A DNA stretch of 64,000 nucleotides from Marinoscillum sp. 108 (GTDB taxonomy: Bacteria > Bacteroidota > Bacteroidia > Cytophagales > Cyclobacteriaceae). Below the pieces are notes generated by a model. That model searched no databases and had not been told where the DNA came from. It worked only from the letters and a program-made list of their open reading frames with translations. Positions 16,535 to 26,143 of the stretch are shown one piece after another. Positions within the stretch are counted from its first letter, which is position 1; each line of letters starts with the position of its first letter. Where the stretch lies: NCBI RefSeq assembly GCF_902506655.1, contig NZ_LR734808.1:1364001-1428000 (forward strand). The letters are read 5' to 3'. The position numbers were made by a program, and so were the translations under genes.

Positions 16535-18568
16535 TTATTTACCAAGATACTTCTTCACCTCGCCGTACACCTGAGCTCCGGTAAATCCGAACTTTTCATC
16601 GAGCACACCGGCAGGCGCTGAGTATCCGAAATGATCCAATCCAAAGACGGTACCATTGGCTCCCACCAACTGAGCCAGAGTCACTGGCAAACCGGCTGTC
16701 AGTCCAAATACTGGCTTGGAGCTATCCAGAACCGAACGCTGATAATCAGCAGGCTGATCTCTGAAAAGCCCTTCCGAAATCACAGAAACAATGTTCACAT
16801 TGATGCCATCTTTCTCCAGTAGAGCAGCAGCTTCCACAAGGGTGCTTACCTCTGAGCCATTGGCCAGGAGTGTCACAGCCGCGTCAGCAGAGGACTTCAC
16901 CACATAGGCTCCTTTTTCTGCCTGAAGGGCATCCTGATACCTGTCTCTATCAGAAGGCACATCCGTGATTCCCTGCCTGGACAGGATCAAGCCTGTTGGC
17001 GTTTCTGTGTTTTCAAGGGCCATCTTCCAGGCAACAGTCGTTTCAGCTGTATCTGCCGGTCTCAGTGCCAGCATGCTGCGCTTACCTTTGTGGTTTTTCA
17101 ACTGCTCCATCAGTCGCAGTTGAGCTTCCTGTTCAATCGGCTGGTGCGTAGGTCCGTCCTCTCCCACTCTGAAGGCATCATGCGTCCACAGATAAATTAC
17201 TGGTAGCTCCATCAATGATGAAAGCCTGTATGCAGGTTTCTGATAATCAGAGAAGATAAAGAAAGTACCCACCACAGGAATTACTCCGCCGTGCAGGGCC
17301 ATTCCATTGGCCATGGCTGCCATAGAGAATTCGCACACCCCTGCATGCAGGAAGTTGGCATCAAATTCACCAGGTGTGAATGCTTTTACATTCTTGAGGT
17401 AACCATCTGTCTTGTCGCTATTGGCCAAATCTGCAGAAGCCACAATGAGGTTTTCTACTTTACCAGCCAGGTAACCCATCACCGCAGCAGAAGCATCTCT
17501 CGAAGCTACATTTGCCTTTTGAGGGATTGCCGAAAAATCGATATCTGCAGGAATTTTTCCGGTAAGGAAATGATCCAGCTTAGCACTCAACTCTGGGTTG
17601 GCAGCTCTCCATTCAGCTTCCTTAGCTTTTTCGGCTTTGACCTCAGCGCGTTTTCTTGTCAGAATCTCCTGGTAGGTCTCAGCTACATCTGGGAAAATCA
17701 CAAATGGATCTTCCAACGAGCCACCAAGCCCTTCGATGGTCTTTTCGTAAGAGGCTTTGGTCGCTCCAATAGGCTTACCGTGTAGCTCCGACTGGCCTTC
17801 ATACGGGTTGCCATCGGCATCTTTACAGCCTTTCCCCATGATGGTCTTCCCAATGATCAAGAACGGCTTCTCAGTCTCAGCATTCGCCTCGGTCAGTGCC
17901 TTTCTGATCTGATCATGATCATTGCCATCGATGGAGACCACTTTCCATCCCCAAGCTTCATATTTCTTTGCTGTATCTTCTGCTGTTACCTCATTGGTAT
18001 AGGTAGACAACTGTACGTCATTGGAATCATAAAACATGATGAGGTTATTCAGTTTCAGGTAGCCGGCAATCCGGCCCACTCCCTGGGAAATCTCCTCCTG
18101 AATACCTCCATCCGAAATGAAAGCATAAACCTTGTGATTCATCCAGCCACCAAATTTGGCTCCCAGAAACTTGGCAGCCAGAGCAGCTCCCGCTCCCATG
18201 GCATGTCCCTGACCGAGCGGGCCTGAGGTGTTTTCCACACCACGTGCCACATCTACTTCCGGGTGTCCGGGAGTCACCGATCCCCACTGACGGAAATTGG
18301 CAATATCCTCCTTGGCATAATTACCCAAAAGATACAGCTGAGAATAAAGCATGGGTGACATGTGACCAGGATCAAGAAAAAACCTGTCCCTGAAAGGCCA
18401 CCTGGTATCATCCGGATCAAACTTTAAAAATTCGCTGTAAAGGATATGGATATAATCCGCTCCGCCCATGGCACCTCCGGGGTGTCCGGATTTTGCCTTT
18501 TCTACCATAGCTCCCGATAACACGCGAATATTATCAACTGCTCTTTGATCTTTTTGATGATTACTCAT
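16535..18568 (-). CDS. tkt: Transketolase
   Basis: A 677-residue full-length transketolase: N-terminal thiamine-diphosphate domain, central pyrimidine-binding domain and C-terminal domain. GHPEVDVARGVENTSGPLGQG and the TPP-binding segment SDGGIQEEISQGVG followed by YDSNDVQLS are visible. It interconverts pentose phosphates with glycolytic intermediates and here would consume the D-xylulose 5-phosphate that AraB/AraD produce from arabinose. It lies 32 bp behind galM in the ara operon and ends in a terminator. A pathway-dedicated tkt inside an arabinose operon is common in Bacteroidota. Confidence 0.95.
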   Translation of the reverse strand: MSNHQKDQRAVDNIRVLSGAMVEKAKSGHPGGAMGGADYIHILYSEFLKFDPDDTRWPFRDRFFLDPGHMSPMLYSQLYLLGNYAKEDIANFRQWGSVTPGHPEVDVARGVENTSGPLGQGHAMGAGAALAAKFLGAKFGGWMNHKVYAFISDGGIQEEISQGVGRIAGYLKLNNLIMFYDSNDVQLSTYTNEVTAEDTAKKYEAWGWKVVSIDGNDHDQIRKALTEANAETEKPFLIIGKTIMGKGCKDADGNPYEGQSELHGKPIGATKASYEKTIEGLGGSLEDPFVIFPDVAETYQEILTRKRAEVKAEKAKEAEWRAANPELSAKLDHFLTGKIPADIDFSAIPQKANVASRDASAAVMGYLAGKVENLIVASADLANSDKTDGYLKNVKAFTPGEFDANFLHAGVCEFSMAAMANGMALHGGVIPVVGTFFIFSDYQKPAYRLSSLMELPVIYLWTHDAFRVGEDGPTHQPIEQEAQLRLMEQLKNHKGKRSMLALRPADTAETTVAWKMALENTETPTGLILSRQGITDVPSDRDRYQDALQAEKGAYVVKSSADAAVTLLANGSEVSTLVEAAALLEKDGINVNIVSVISEGLFRDQPADYQRSVLDSSKPVFGLTAGLPVTLAQLVGANGTVFGLDHFGYSAPAGVLDEKFGFTGAQVYGEVKKYLGK

Positions 18569-18600
18569 TGCCTTAATTAGGTGATTTTATTTAAAAAATT

Positions 18601-19731
18601 TTACTTGGTTGAAAACTTCATCACGGTGCTGGTGCGATACGTCTCACCAGGGCTAAGCACCACACTTGGAAATTCGGGTTGATTCGGTGAATCAGGGTAA
18701 TGTTGTGTTTCCAGACACAACCCATTTCTATGGTTGTACACGGTGCTGTTTTTCCCGGTGATGGATCCATCCAGGAAATTACCTGAATAAAACTGAATCG
18801 CCGGCTCCTCCGTGTATATCTCCATGAACCTGCCACTCACTGGCTCGTACACAGAGGCTGCAAAATTCATCTTCTTATCTGACTTCTCCAACACCCAGCA
18901 ATGATCAAAACCCAAACCATAGTTTAACTGGGTATTATCCTTCAAGATGTCTCTGCCAATAGGCTTGCCAGAGGTGAAATCAAACGGGGTATCTGCTACT
19001 GGTCTCAATTCCCCTGTGGGAATGAGGGTGCTATCTACAGGCAGGAACGCTGGCGCATTCAAAACCAACTCATGATTCAGGATGTCTTCCTTCATGGAAG
19101 AAAGATTGAAATAGGTATGCTGGGTAAGATTCACCACAGTACGCTTGTCAGTAGTGGCTTCATAGCTCACCTTCCATTCGTTCTCGTTGGTCAGGGTGTA
19201 GATCACCTGAGTGGTCAAGGTACCCGGATAACCTTCTTCACCATCAGCACTTACATAGCTCAGTGCCAAAGCCACACCCCCTTCTACATCCACAGATGTG
19301 GCGGTCCAGTTTACCTTATCAAAACCCACTGTTCCACCGTGCAAATGGTTTTTGCCATTGTTCTGAACCAGGGTATATTCCACGCTATCCAATGTAAACC
19401 TACCATCCGCTATCCTGTTTCCGTAGCGGCCGATCAGGGCTCCAAAATATGGAGAGGACTTCAAGTAGCCATCCAAATTATCATAGCCCAGCACCACATC
19501 TTCTAACTTCCCATCACGATCCGGAACCCGAAGCGCAGTGACGATCCCTCCATAGGTCATCACATCCATGGATAATCCATTGACATTGGTGAGTGTAAAA
19601 AGAGTAACAGAATCTCCATTGGGTAATGTTCCGAACGGAGCGCTGGTCAGGGTTGCCTTCGGTGCCTCCTGCTGAGCACAAGCAAATCCAAGAATAATTA
19701 ATGCAAGAAAAAGGATATTTCTATTTTTCAT
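18601..19731 (-). CDS. galM: Aldose 1-epimerase lipoprotein
   Basis: A 376-residue mutarotase that interconverts alpha and beta anomers of aldoses. The N-terminus is a lipoprotein signal (LALIILGFACAQQ), so it is probably anchored in an envelope membrane and acts on sugar before uptake. The key residues are present: NHLHGG, LTQHTYFNL, GFDHCW and the catalytic Glu in CLETQHYPDSPN. The name galM is by family; in this operon the natural substrate is probably L-arabinose. It lies between araA (21 bp upstream) and tkt. Confidence 0.92.
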   Translation of the reverse strand: MKNRNILFLALIILGFACAQQEAPKATLTSAPFGTLPNGDSVTLFTLTNVNGLSMDVMTYGGIVTALRVPDRDGKLEDVVLGYDNLDGYLKSSPYFGALIGRYGNRIADGRFTLDSVEYTLVQNNGKNHLHGGTVGFDKVNWTATSVDVEGGVALALSYVSADGEEGYPGTLTTQVIYTLTNENEWKVSYEATTDKRTVVNLTQHTYFNLSSMKEDILNHELVLNAPAFLPVDSTLIPTGELRPVADTPFDFTSGKPIGRDILKDNTQLNYGLGFDHCWVLEKSDKKMNFAASVYEPVSGRFMEIYTEEPAIQFYSGNFLDGSITGKNSTVYNHRNGLCLETQHYPDSPNQPEFPSVVLSPGETYRTSTVMKFSTK

Positions 19732-19752
19732 TTGGCCGCAAGTTAATAACGA

Positions 19753-21249
19753 TTACATTTTATTTTGAAAAAGGTGATAATATACTTCATTCCAATGTAA
19801 TTGATCTTTGAATTGACGAGGCTTTGTATCCTTATCAATCACCACCAATTCCACCCCGGCCATTTCAGCGAAATCTTCAATATACTCCGTATTGATGGCT
19901 TTACTAAAGACTGAATGATGGGCCGCACCAGCTAATATCCATGCTTCGGCAGCTATAGTAAGGTTGGGCATAGGATCCCAAAGCACCCGGGCCACCGGCA
20001 ACTTTGGCAACTCGTGCTCAGGTTTCACTGCTTCCACCTCATTAACAATCATTCTGAATCGGGTGCCCATATCGATCAGCGATACATTGATAGCTGGTCC
20101 GGCATCTACATCGAAAACCAGCCTGGCGGGATCTTCTTTGCCACCAATGCCTAAAGGGTGCACTTCACATCGGGCTTTGCCCATGGCAATGGAAGGGCAT
20201 ATCTCCAGCATGTGTGACCCCAAAACCCTGCTTCTACCATCACGGAAGTCATAGGTATAGTCTTCCATAAAAGAGCTACCGCCTTCCAATCCCTGGTCCA
20301 TTACTTTCACTGCTCTCAACAGGGCAGCGGTTTTCCAATCTCCTTCGCCAGCGAACCCATACCCGTCTGCCATCAGTCGCTGTGCGGCGATTCCTGGTAG
20401 CTGCTTGAATCCATGCAAATCTTCAAAAGTATCTGTAAAGGCTCCAAAGCCTCCCTCCTCCATAAAACTCCTCAGACCTAGTTCAATCTTAGCCGCATCC
20501 TTCAAGAACTGACTCTTGAGGGTTTCAGGTGAAATGATGTATTGTGCGTTGTATTCTTTCACCAATGCCTCTACCTGCGCATTGGAGACTTCATTGAGGT
20601 GGGCAACTACATCACCTATGCCATAGCCATTCACAGAAAATCCAAAGCGAATCTGAGCCTCTATTTTGTCACCTTCGGTGACGGCCACTTCCCGCATATT
20701 ATCCCCTATCCGAGCCACTTTGGTGGTCTGCCATACATGCCAACCGGCAGCAGCCCTTGTCCACACCCCCAGTTTTTTGCGAGCCGACTCATCCTTCCAA
20801 TGCCCGACAATCACTTTTCTGTTTTTTCTCAATCTACTGGCCATGAAGCCAAACTCACGCCCCCCATGGGCCGATTGATTTTCGTTCATGAAGTCCATGT
20901 CGATCTCGCCCCATGGAATCTCTGTGTTGTATTGGGTGTGAAAATGGGCCAGCGGCTTTTTCAGGATATCCAATCCCCTGATCCACATTTTGGCAGGAGA
21001 GAAAGTATGCATCCATACTACCAGACCGATACAACCTTCCGCCACATTGGCCTGCTGACATACCTGATAGATTTCCTCAGGGCTTTTCACCACAGGCTTA
21101 TACACCACCTGCACAGGAATCTGCACACTGTCACTCAGTCCTTTGGCTATCTCCTCTGAGTGTACCGCTACATTCTTTAGGATTTCTGCTCCGTATAAAT
21201 CCTGGCTGCCGGTGACAAACCACACCTCATATTCATTCAATTTCTTCAT
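19753..21249 (-). CDS. araA: L-arabinose isomerase
   Basis: A 498-residue enzyme that converts L-arabinose to L-ribulose, using Mn2+. It starts at ATG 21249 ([20 protein letters not shown]), the standard AraA opening; a longer frame to 21294 would overlap araD. The [24 protein letters not shown] and GAAHHSVFS blocks hold metal-binding and catalytic residues. The length is the family norm. It starts 13 bp after the araD stop and leads into galM. Confidence 0.97.
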   Translation of the reverse strand: MKKLNEYEVWFVTGSQDLYGAEILKNVAVHSEEIAKGLSDSVQIPVQVVYKPVVKSPEEIYQVCQQANVAEGCIGLVVWMHTFSPAKMWIRGLDILKKPLAHFHTQYNTEIPWGEIDMDFMNENQSAHGGREFGFMASRLRKNRKVIVGHWKDESARKKLGVWTRAAAGWHVWQTTKVARIGDNMREVAVTEGDKIEAQIRFGFSVNGYGIGDVVAHLNEVSNAQVEALVKEYNAQYIISPETLKSQFLKDAAKIELGLRSFMEEGGFGAFTDTFEDLHGFKQLPGIAAQRLMADGYGFAGEGDWKTAALLRAVKVMDQGLEGGSSFMEDYTYDFRDGRSRVLGSHMLEICPSIAMGKARCEVHPLGIGGKEDPARLVFDVDAGPAINVSLIDMGTRFRMIVNEVEAVKPEHELPKLPVARVLWDPMPNLTIAAEAWILAGAAHHSVFSKAINTEYIEDFAEMAGVELVVIDKDTKPRQFKDQLHWNEVYYHLFQNKM

Positions 21250-21262
21250 CGTATTGTTAGTT

Positions 21263-21964
21263 CTAGTTTTGTCCGTAATAGGCGTCTTTGCCATGTTTTC
21301 TTTCCCAGTGCTTCTTGATCAGTGCTTCCTTGAGCCTGGGCGCTTCAGGGTTGATTTGCCGGGTGAGGTAAGCCATGCGGGCCAACTCTTCCAGTAGTTT
21401 GCTGTTAAACACAGACTTAGCAGCCGTTTTTCCCCAGGTAAAAGGCCCATGATTACCCAGCAGCACCATCTCCACCTCCTGATAGGAAAGCCCTTTTTCT
21501 GAAAAGCAATCCACAATCTGCTGCCCTGTCATGTGCTCATAGTTGCCTTTGATGAGTTCATCACTCATGGGCGGTGCACATGGAATGTCGGAAGTCAGGT
21601 AATCCGCATGGGTAGTTCCAAAAATGGGAATGTCCTGCTGGGCCTGCGCCCACGCTACCGAGTAGGTAGCATGGGTATGACTGATGCCGCCTATCTCCGA
21701 CCATTCGCGGTATAGAAAAGCATGTGTTTTGGTATCGGACGAAGGGCGCATAGTTCCCTCCACCACCTGGCAGTCAAAGTCCACGATCACAATGTCCTCT
21801 GGCCTTAGTACGGCATAATCCACCCCACTGGGCTTGATGGCGAACACACCCTCCTGGCGGTCTACAGCGCTCACATTTCCAAACGTGAAAATGACTAGCC
21901 CCTGTGCCGGAAGCTCCATATTGGCTTCATAGCACATTCTTTTAAGTTCTAGGTATTTTGACAT
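21263..21964 (-). CDS. araD: L-ribulose-5-phosphate 4-epimerase
   Basis: A 233-residue class II aldolase-fold enzyme that makes D-xylulose 5-phosphate from L-ribulose 5-phosphate. The zinc ligands lie in the SHTHATY pair and in [10 protein letters not shown], and FGNVS and KPSGV near the N-terminus bind the phosphate. It starts one base after the araB stop and precedes araA, so araB-araD-araA are translated from one message. Confidence 0.96.
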   Translation of the reverse strand: MSKYLELKRMCYEANMELPAQGLVIFTFGNVSAVDRQEGVFAIKPSGVDYAVLRPEDIVIVDFDCQVVEGTMRPSSDTKTHAFLYREWSEIGGISHTHATYSVAWAQAQQDIPIFGTTHADYLTSDIPCAPPMSDELIKGNYEHMTGQQIVDCFSEKGLSYQEVEMVLLGNHGPFTWGKTAAKSVFNSKLLEELARMAYLTRQINPEAPRLKEALIKKHWERKHGKDAYYGQN

Positions 21965-21965
21965 C

Positions 21966-23630
21966 TTACTTGTTGTTGATATTGGTTTCTACAAAGGCAC
22001 CGAGTGCCTCGTATTTGGTATAAAGTTCCTCGTATATCCTGACCATATCCGGTCTGGGGTGGTAGGTCTTTTCAAAGCCATTGCCCATGGCTGCTACCGA
22101 CTCCTTCATGGATGGGTAAATCCCTGCGGCAACTGCCGCATACATGGCTGAACCCAATGCCGGAGCCTGATCTGACACAGCTATTTTGATCGGCATATTC
22201 ATCACATCCGCCAGGGTCTGCATCACAAAGCCTGACTTCTTAGCCACTCCGCCGATGCCCACTATGGTGCTGATAGTGACGCCCTCCTCTTCGAAGCGTT
22301 TGACAATCTTCTTTGATCCAAAACAAATGGCTTCTACCAGGGCGCGAAAAATATGTGGTGCGCCAGTTCCCAAACTCAGATTCACCATAGCGGCCTTTAA
22401 GGACTGGTTGGCATCCGGGGTGCGTCTGCCATTCACCCAGTCGAGGGCTACGGGTGCGCTCTCACTTACCGGGGTCTGCTCTGCCTGCCGTGAGAGCTCC
22501 ACGATTACGTCGCCTTTGAGCTGTTCGATCTGCTCGGGCGTAAGCAGATTAGACCTAGCGATGAGCTGGTCTATAGGCCATGAGACGATGTCTCTGAACC
22601 ATGCCAGCACATCTCCAAATGCCGACTGGCCAGCTTCCAGTCCCACCATGCCGGGCAATACCGAACCATCCACCTGTCCGCAAATGCCTTTGACGGTACG
22701 CTCACCAATCACGTACTTGCCAGAGACTATAATGTCGCAGGTAGAAGTGCCCATCACACGTACGAGCGTATTCTCCTCCACCTCTGCCCCTACTGCTCCT
22801 GAGTGCGCATCGAAAGTGCCCACGGCTATCACCACATCGGTGGTGAGTCCCAGCCGCTCTGCCCACTCAGTACTCAGCTTACCCGCTGCCTTATCTGAAG
22901 TATAAGTGTCCTGGTAAAGGTGCTTTTTCAAGGTGACCATATGTGGATCCAGTTTGGCTAAAAACGCATCTGCTGGCAATCCACCCCAGCGCTCGTGCCA
23001 CATAGCCTTGTGCCCTGCCGCACAGCGCGATCTCTTTAACCCATTCAGGTCACTGGCCCCTGTGAGCAGAAACGTCATCAGATCGCAATGCTCCACCCAC
23101 GAATGCGCTGCGGCTTTTATCGCCTCATCTTCACGCGAGATGTGCAGGATTTTGGCCCAAAACCACTCCGAGGAATAAATCCCCCCTTCAAACCGGGTGA
23201 AGTCCTCCCCACCCCAGGTGCGTGCCAATGTATTGATCTCTTGGGCTTCTGCAATGGCCGTGTGGTCCTTCCAAAGTACCATCATGGCGTTGGGGTTCTC
23301 CTCAAAACCGGGCAGCAGCGAAAGTGCCGTGCCGCTGACATCTACCGGAATGGGCGACGAGCCTGTGGTATCAATACAAATACCCTTCACTGAGGTCGGG
23401 TTCACCCCTGTCTCCTTCACCACCTCTCTAATGGTGACCTCCATTCCTTCTATGTGATCCAGTGGATGCTGTCTAAAGCGATTGGTGGCCGGATCGCAAT
23501 AGAGGCCCTCGCGCCAACGATTATACCAATGCACCTGACTGCCGAGGGTGCTGCCGTTGGCACTATCCACCAACACTGACCGCACAGAGTCGGTACCAAA
23601 GTCCAATCCAATTACATACTGTTTTTCCAT
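21966..23630 (-). CDS. araB: Ribulokinase
   Basis: A 554-residue FGGY-family kinase that phosphorylates L-ribulose with ATP. The N-terminal phosphate-binding loop GLDFGTDSVR, the CIDTTGSSPIPV stretch, the WKDHTA motif and C-terminal ATP-binding GIGGVAKKS are present. It is the first gene of the arabinose operon. A promoter candidate and an 8-bp inverted repeat lie just upstream, and the remains of a regulator gene lie beyond. Confidence 0.96.
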   Translation of the reverse strand: MEKQYVIGLDFGTDSVRSVLVDSANGSTLGSQVHWYNRWREGLYCDPATNRFRQHPLDHIEGMEVTIREVVKETGVNPTSVKGICIDTTGSSPIPVDVSGTALSLLPGFEENPNAMMVLWKDHTAIAEAQEINTLARTWGGEDFTRFEGGIYSSEWFWAKILHISREDEAIKAAAHSWVEHCDLMTFLLTGASDLNGLKRSRCAAGHKAMWHERWGGLPADAFLAKLDPHMVTLKKHLYQDTYTSDKAAGKLSTEWAERLGLTTDVVIAVGTFDAHSGAVGAEVEENTLVRVMGTSTCDIIVSGKYVIGERTVKGICGQVDGSVLPGMVGLEAGQSAFGDVLAWFRDIVSWPIDQLIARSNLLTPEQIEQLKGDVIVELSRQAEQTPVSESAPVALDWVNGRRTPDANQSLKAAMVNLSLGTGAPHIFRALVEAICFGSKKIVKRFEEEGVTISTIVGIGGVAKKSGFVMQTLADVMNMPIKIAVSDQAPALGSAMYAAVAAGIYPSMKESVAAMGNGFEKTYHPRPDMVRIYEELYTKYEALGAFVETNINNK

Positions 23631-23640
23631 ATGGATGCTG

Positions 23641-23673
23641 CAAAATTTTTATTTCAAGACTAAAGTAATCAAA
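23641..23673 (-). promoter_or_regulatory. Candidate araB promoter
   Basis: On the minus strand TTTG (23673-23670), a 21-bp spacer and AAATTTTG (23648-23641), close to TTTG-N19..21-TAnnTTTG. It is about 10 bp from the araB ATG. Confidence 0.45.
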
Positions 23674-23681
23674 TTATTTTA

Positions 23682-23704
23682 ATAAGTGTACTTTAAACAC
23701 TTAT
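23682..23704. promoter_or_regulatory. Palindromic operator candidate of the ara operon
   Basis: ATAAGTGT, a 7-bp AT-only or AT-rich spacer, then ACACTTAT: a perfect 8-bp inverted repeat, starting 9 bp upstream of the -33 box and about 52 bp from the araB ATG. Size and position suit a dimeric sugar-responsive regulator such as AraR; the protein that binds it is not in the window. Confidence 0.6.
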
Positions 23705-23934
23705 AAATAGTTAATGATAAACTGCACTGGAAACTTAGTGGATGTGGTTGGGCGCTCTGCGCGAGGGTTGGTGGTGCTGGGCCCTCCTGGCAGAGGTAGC
23801 TATAAAGGCAGTAAGTGGTGGGAGCTGTAAACTCCGGGAAGGCTACACATTCACTATGGAGAAAGCAAATACGAATCTGATCAAGTTATATAGGTGGCAT
23901 TCCATTGATTTATTTACAAGGCTTTTTCTTCAGA

Positions 23935-24152
23935 CTACATTCCTGTTTTACTCATTTTCACAAACTCACCTGGAGTAGACTTATAGAATTCAGTGAAGCA
24001 TTTAGTAAAATAAGATACGTCAGAAAACCTGTAATTATTGCTACTTCAGAGGCTTGTAGTTTTTCTCTTTTGCAGTGCCGCTTTTTTTAACCTGATGTTT
24101 CTTACGTAAATATAATCACAACCCTTTTTCAAGCCATCGGTCGTGCCTGCTT
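23935..24152 (-). pseudogene. Remnant of a hybrid two-component regulator (receiver end plus AraC-type HTH)
   Basis: Three reading frames read in series give recognisable pieces. The first, up to about 24070, reads DGLKKGCDYIY and then VRNIRLKKAAL: the C-terminal end of a receiver domain joined directly to an AraC HTH helix. A shifted frame gives LQASEVAIITGF (24047 to about 24021). A further shift gives SDVSYFTKCFTEFYKSTPGEF, ending at a TAG (23935-23937). Together these match the AraC/XylS DNA-binding domain as found at the C-terminus of hybrid two-component sensors that control sugar loci in Bacteroidota. Most of the receiver and the whole sensor part are missing. It lies just upstream of araB in the same direction, so it was plausibly the former regulator of the operon. 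Confidence 0.65.
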
Positions 24153-24184
24153 CATTATGAAATCATTTTCCTTGAAAGAAGGCA

Positions 24185-24214
24185 TAAAAAAACCATCCCA
24201 AAATCCGGGATGGT
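24185..24214 (-). terminator. Intrinsic terminator after the ice-binding gene 24253-25956
   Basis: Stem ACCATCCC / GGGATGGT (24192-24199 and 24207-24214), 7-nt loop, minus-strand T-run after it. Confidence 0.85.
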
Positions 24215-24252
24215 CTTTACTAAACTACTCTACTAACCTTATCTTCCAATTT

Positions 24253-25956
24253 CTATTGCACCTTAGTCACTGCATTGGCGTCAAGAATGACCGCAGTTTG
24301 AGCCAGAGCACGTCCGTTTATAGAAGCACCGGTGAGGAAAGTAATCCCTGTCATTGAGAGAATATTACCTTCAAAGTGTGAATTGGCTCCAAAAGTCGCC
24401 TCTCCTGCTACCTGCCAGAAAATGTTCTTGGCCTGAGCACCACCATTCAACGTCATATTGATGGCACTGCTCTGGGTAAGGTCACCTGAGATTTGGAAGA
24501 TCCAAACATCATCAGCAGCACCCGTGAGGGTAACATCTGCCGGGATGGTCACCGTAGATGTCCACTTATAAAGACCCGCAGATAAGGTCATTCCACCTAT
24601 GTTTCCTGTTCCTAATTCAAGAAACTCAGGTGTGGGTCTTCCTGCCGCATCATTATAAGCCGTGATCATATCATTTACGGCAGTAGTCAGGTTGACTGGT
24701 GTGGGGTCCGCCATGTCAGCTGCATACACATTACCTGTTACCTGAGAAGAAGTGGCATACCCTGTAGCATCTACTAAATCTAAACCAGTGATGTATGAGG
24801 TAGCTGCCGGGCTCAATCCCAAATGTCCAGTGATGGCAGAAGTGGAGCTGTTGTTGATGGCAGTCTTCGCAAGGATCACATAGTTGCTCGCCCCACCTAG
24901 GTTGACCATAGCAAGTGTGGCGGTTACCTCACCAGTGGTAAAGCTCCAGCTCTCGTTATTAGCTAATCCATTTCCCGACAGATCCTGTGCGCCTGTGGTA
25001 ATCTGCGCCGTGTAAACCGTACTCGCTTCTAGAATTGTGGTTGAAGTAAAAGTGGCCGTAGTGCCAGAATAAGCTACTACCCCAGGTACAGAAGTAGTTC
25101 CATTCTTCAACTGGAAGGTGGCGGCACTTATTGTAGCAGGATTCATTGGCTCATTAAATACGACAGACACTGTTTTATTTCTGGCAACTCCCGTAGCATC
25201 ACTAAGAGGAGCGGTAGAATTGATAAATGGCGCTGCGAAATCTGTGGTTGTAAAACTCCACTCGGTATCAGCAGCCAATCCATTTCCGGCCAAATCCTGA
25301 GCACCTGTAGTGATCCTGGCTGTATAAGCCGTATTTGACTCAAAGCTTTCGGTGGCAGTAAATGTAGCAGTGTTATCGGCATACGAGACCACTCCTGCTA
25401 CAGCTGTGGTTCCTTTCACCAAAGTAAAAGTGGTCACGTTGATGGTCGCAGGGTTCATGGGCTCATTAAAGACTATAGATACCGAATTACCTTTTGTTAT
25501 ATTAACTGCATTAGCCAAAGGGCTCGTAGAACTGATAACCGGAACCTCATTGTCAACCTCCGCCACAGTGGTGAAGGTGATCGTGAAGTCGTTTTCCAAA
25601 GCAGCACCAAGTTCACTTTCGGCACCCGTCTTGACAGTAGCCGTATACACGGTACTGTTCTTCAGGTTAGCCACTGGGGTCATTGTTAACTTTTTATTGG
25701 CATAACTCACTGTTGTCGCAACCTTATTAGTTCCTTCCATGAGTACCACCGTGGTGCTATTTAGGGTTTCAGGATTCATATCAGCCAAGAAATTGAATTG
25801 TACAGCAGCCGTAACGGCGATTCCGGTGGCATCATCAGCCGGGGCGGTCGACACCACATCCGGTGACACCAACACTGGGTCTTTGTCCTTGTCACAACCC
25901 ACGAACATCAAAATGGGTAGTAACGCTAGTACGAGTCCTGATTTAATAATTTTCAT
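24253..25956 (-). CDS. Ice-binding-like (DUF3494) lipoprotein with three Ig-like domains
   Basis: A 567-residue lipoprotein: signal peptide with lipobox ending at Cys21 (LMFVGC). Three bacterial Ig-like (SbsA/Big_5 type) repeats follow at about 33-132, 138-235 and 240-340, each ending in a FTTVAE-, WSFTT- or WSFTTG-type strand. The C-terminal 220 residues form a DUF3494 domain with the characteristic AYNDAAGRPTPEFLELGTGNIGG, GLYKWTST and GAQAKNIFWQVAGEATFG motifs. DUF3494 is the fold of bacterial ice-binding proteins, a beta-solenoid whose flat face binds ice. The Ig repeats probably act as a spacer that holds the domain off the cell surface, as in ice adhesins. Ice binding itself is inferred from the fold family. 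Confidence 0.88.
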   Translation of the reverse strand: MKIIKSGLVLALLPILMFVGCDKDKDPVLVSPDVVSTAPADDATGIAVTAAVQFNFLADMNPETLNSTTVVLMEGTNKVATTVSYANKKLTMTPVANLKNSTVYTATVKTGAESELGAALENDFTITFTTVAEVDNEVPVISSTSPLANAVNITKGNSVSIVFNEPMNPATINVTTFTLVKGTTAVAGVVSYADNTATFTATESFESNTAYTARITTGAQDLAGNGLAADTEWSFTTTDFAAPFINSTAPLSDATGVARNKTVSVVFNEPMNPATISAATFQLKNGTTSVPGVVAYSGTTATFTSTTILEASTVYTAQITTGAQDLSGNGLANNESWSFTTGEVTATLAMVNLGGASNYVILAKTAINNSSTSAITGHLGLSPAATSYITGLDLVDATGYATSSQVTGNVYAADMADPTPVNLTTAVNDMITAYNDAAGRPTPEFLELGTGNIGGMTLSAGLYKWTSTVTIPADVTLTGAADDVWIFQISGDLTQSSAINMTLNGGAQAKNIFWQVAGEATFGANSHFEGNILSMTGITFLTGASINGRALAQTAVILDANAVTKVQ

Positions 25957-26143
25957 AATATTTTCTTTTAAAAAGTGTAATTATCATTACAATGCAAAGG
26001 TGAGGCTATTGAAAGCGAAACAGTTACACACTAAAAATTAATCGTTACATATATCACTTGTTCGGCAAAGTGTCCATCCACCCCTATCTTTTTTCCGATG
26101 TAGATGGTCTCTGCCGAGGGAGTGACTTTGAATGAATCTAAAG

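Noticed and set aside
23742-23978. 78-codon plus-strand frame in the araB upstream region
   Set aside because: It runs through the GC-rich patch and across the reverse strand of the regulator remnant; the peptide is Trp/Leu-rich without a recognisable pattern.
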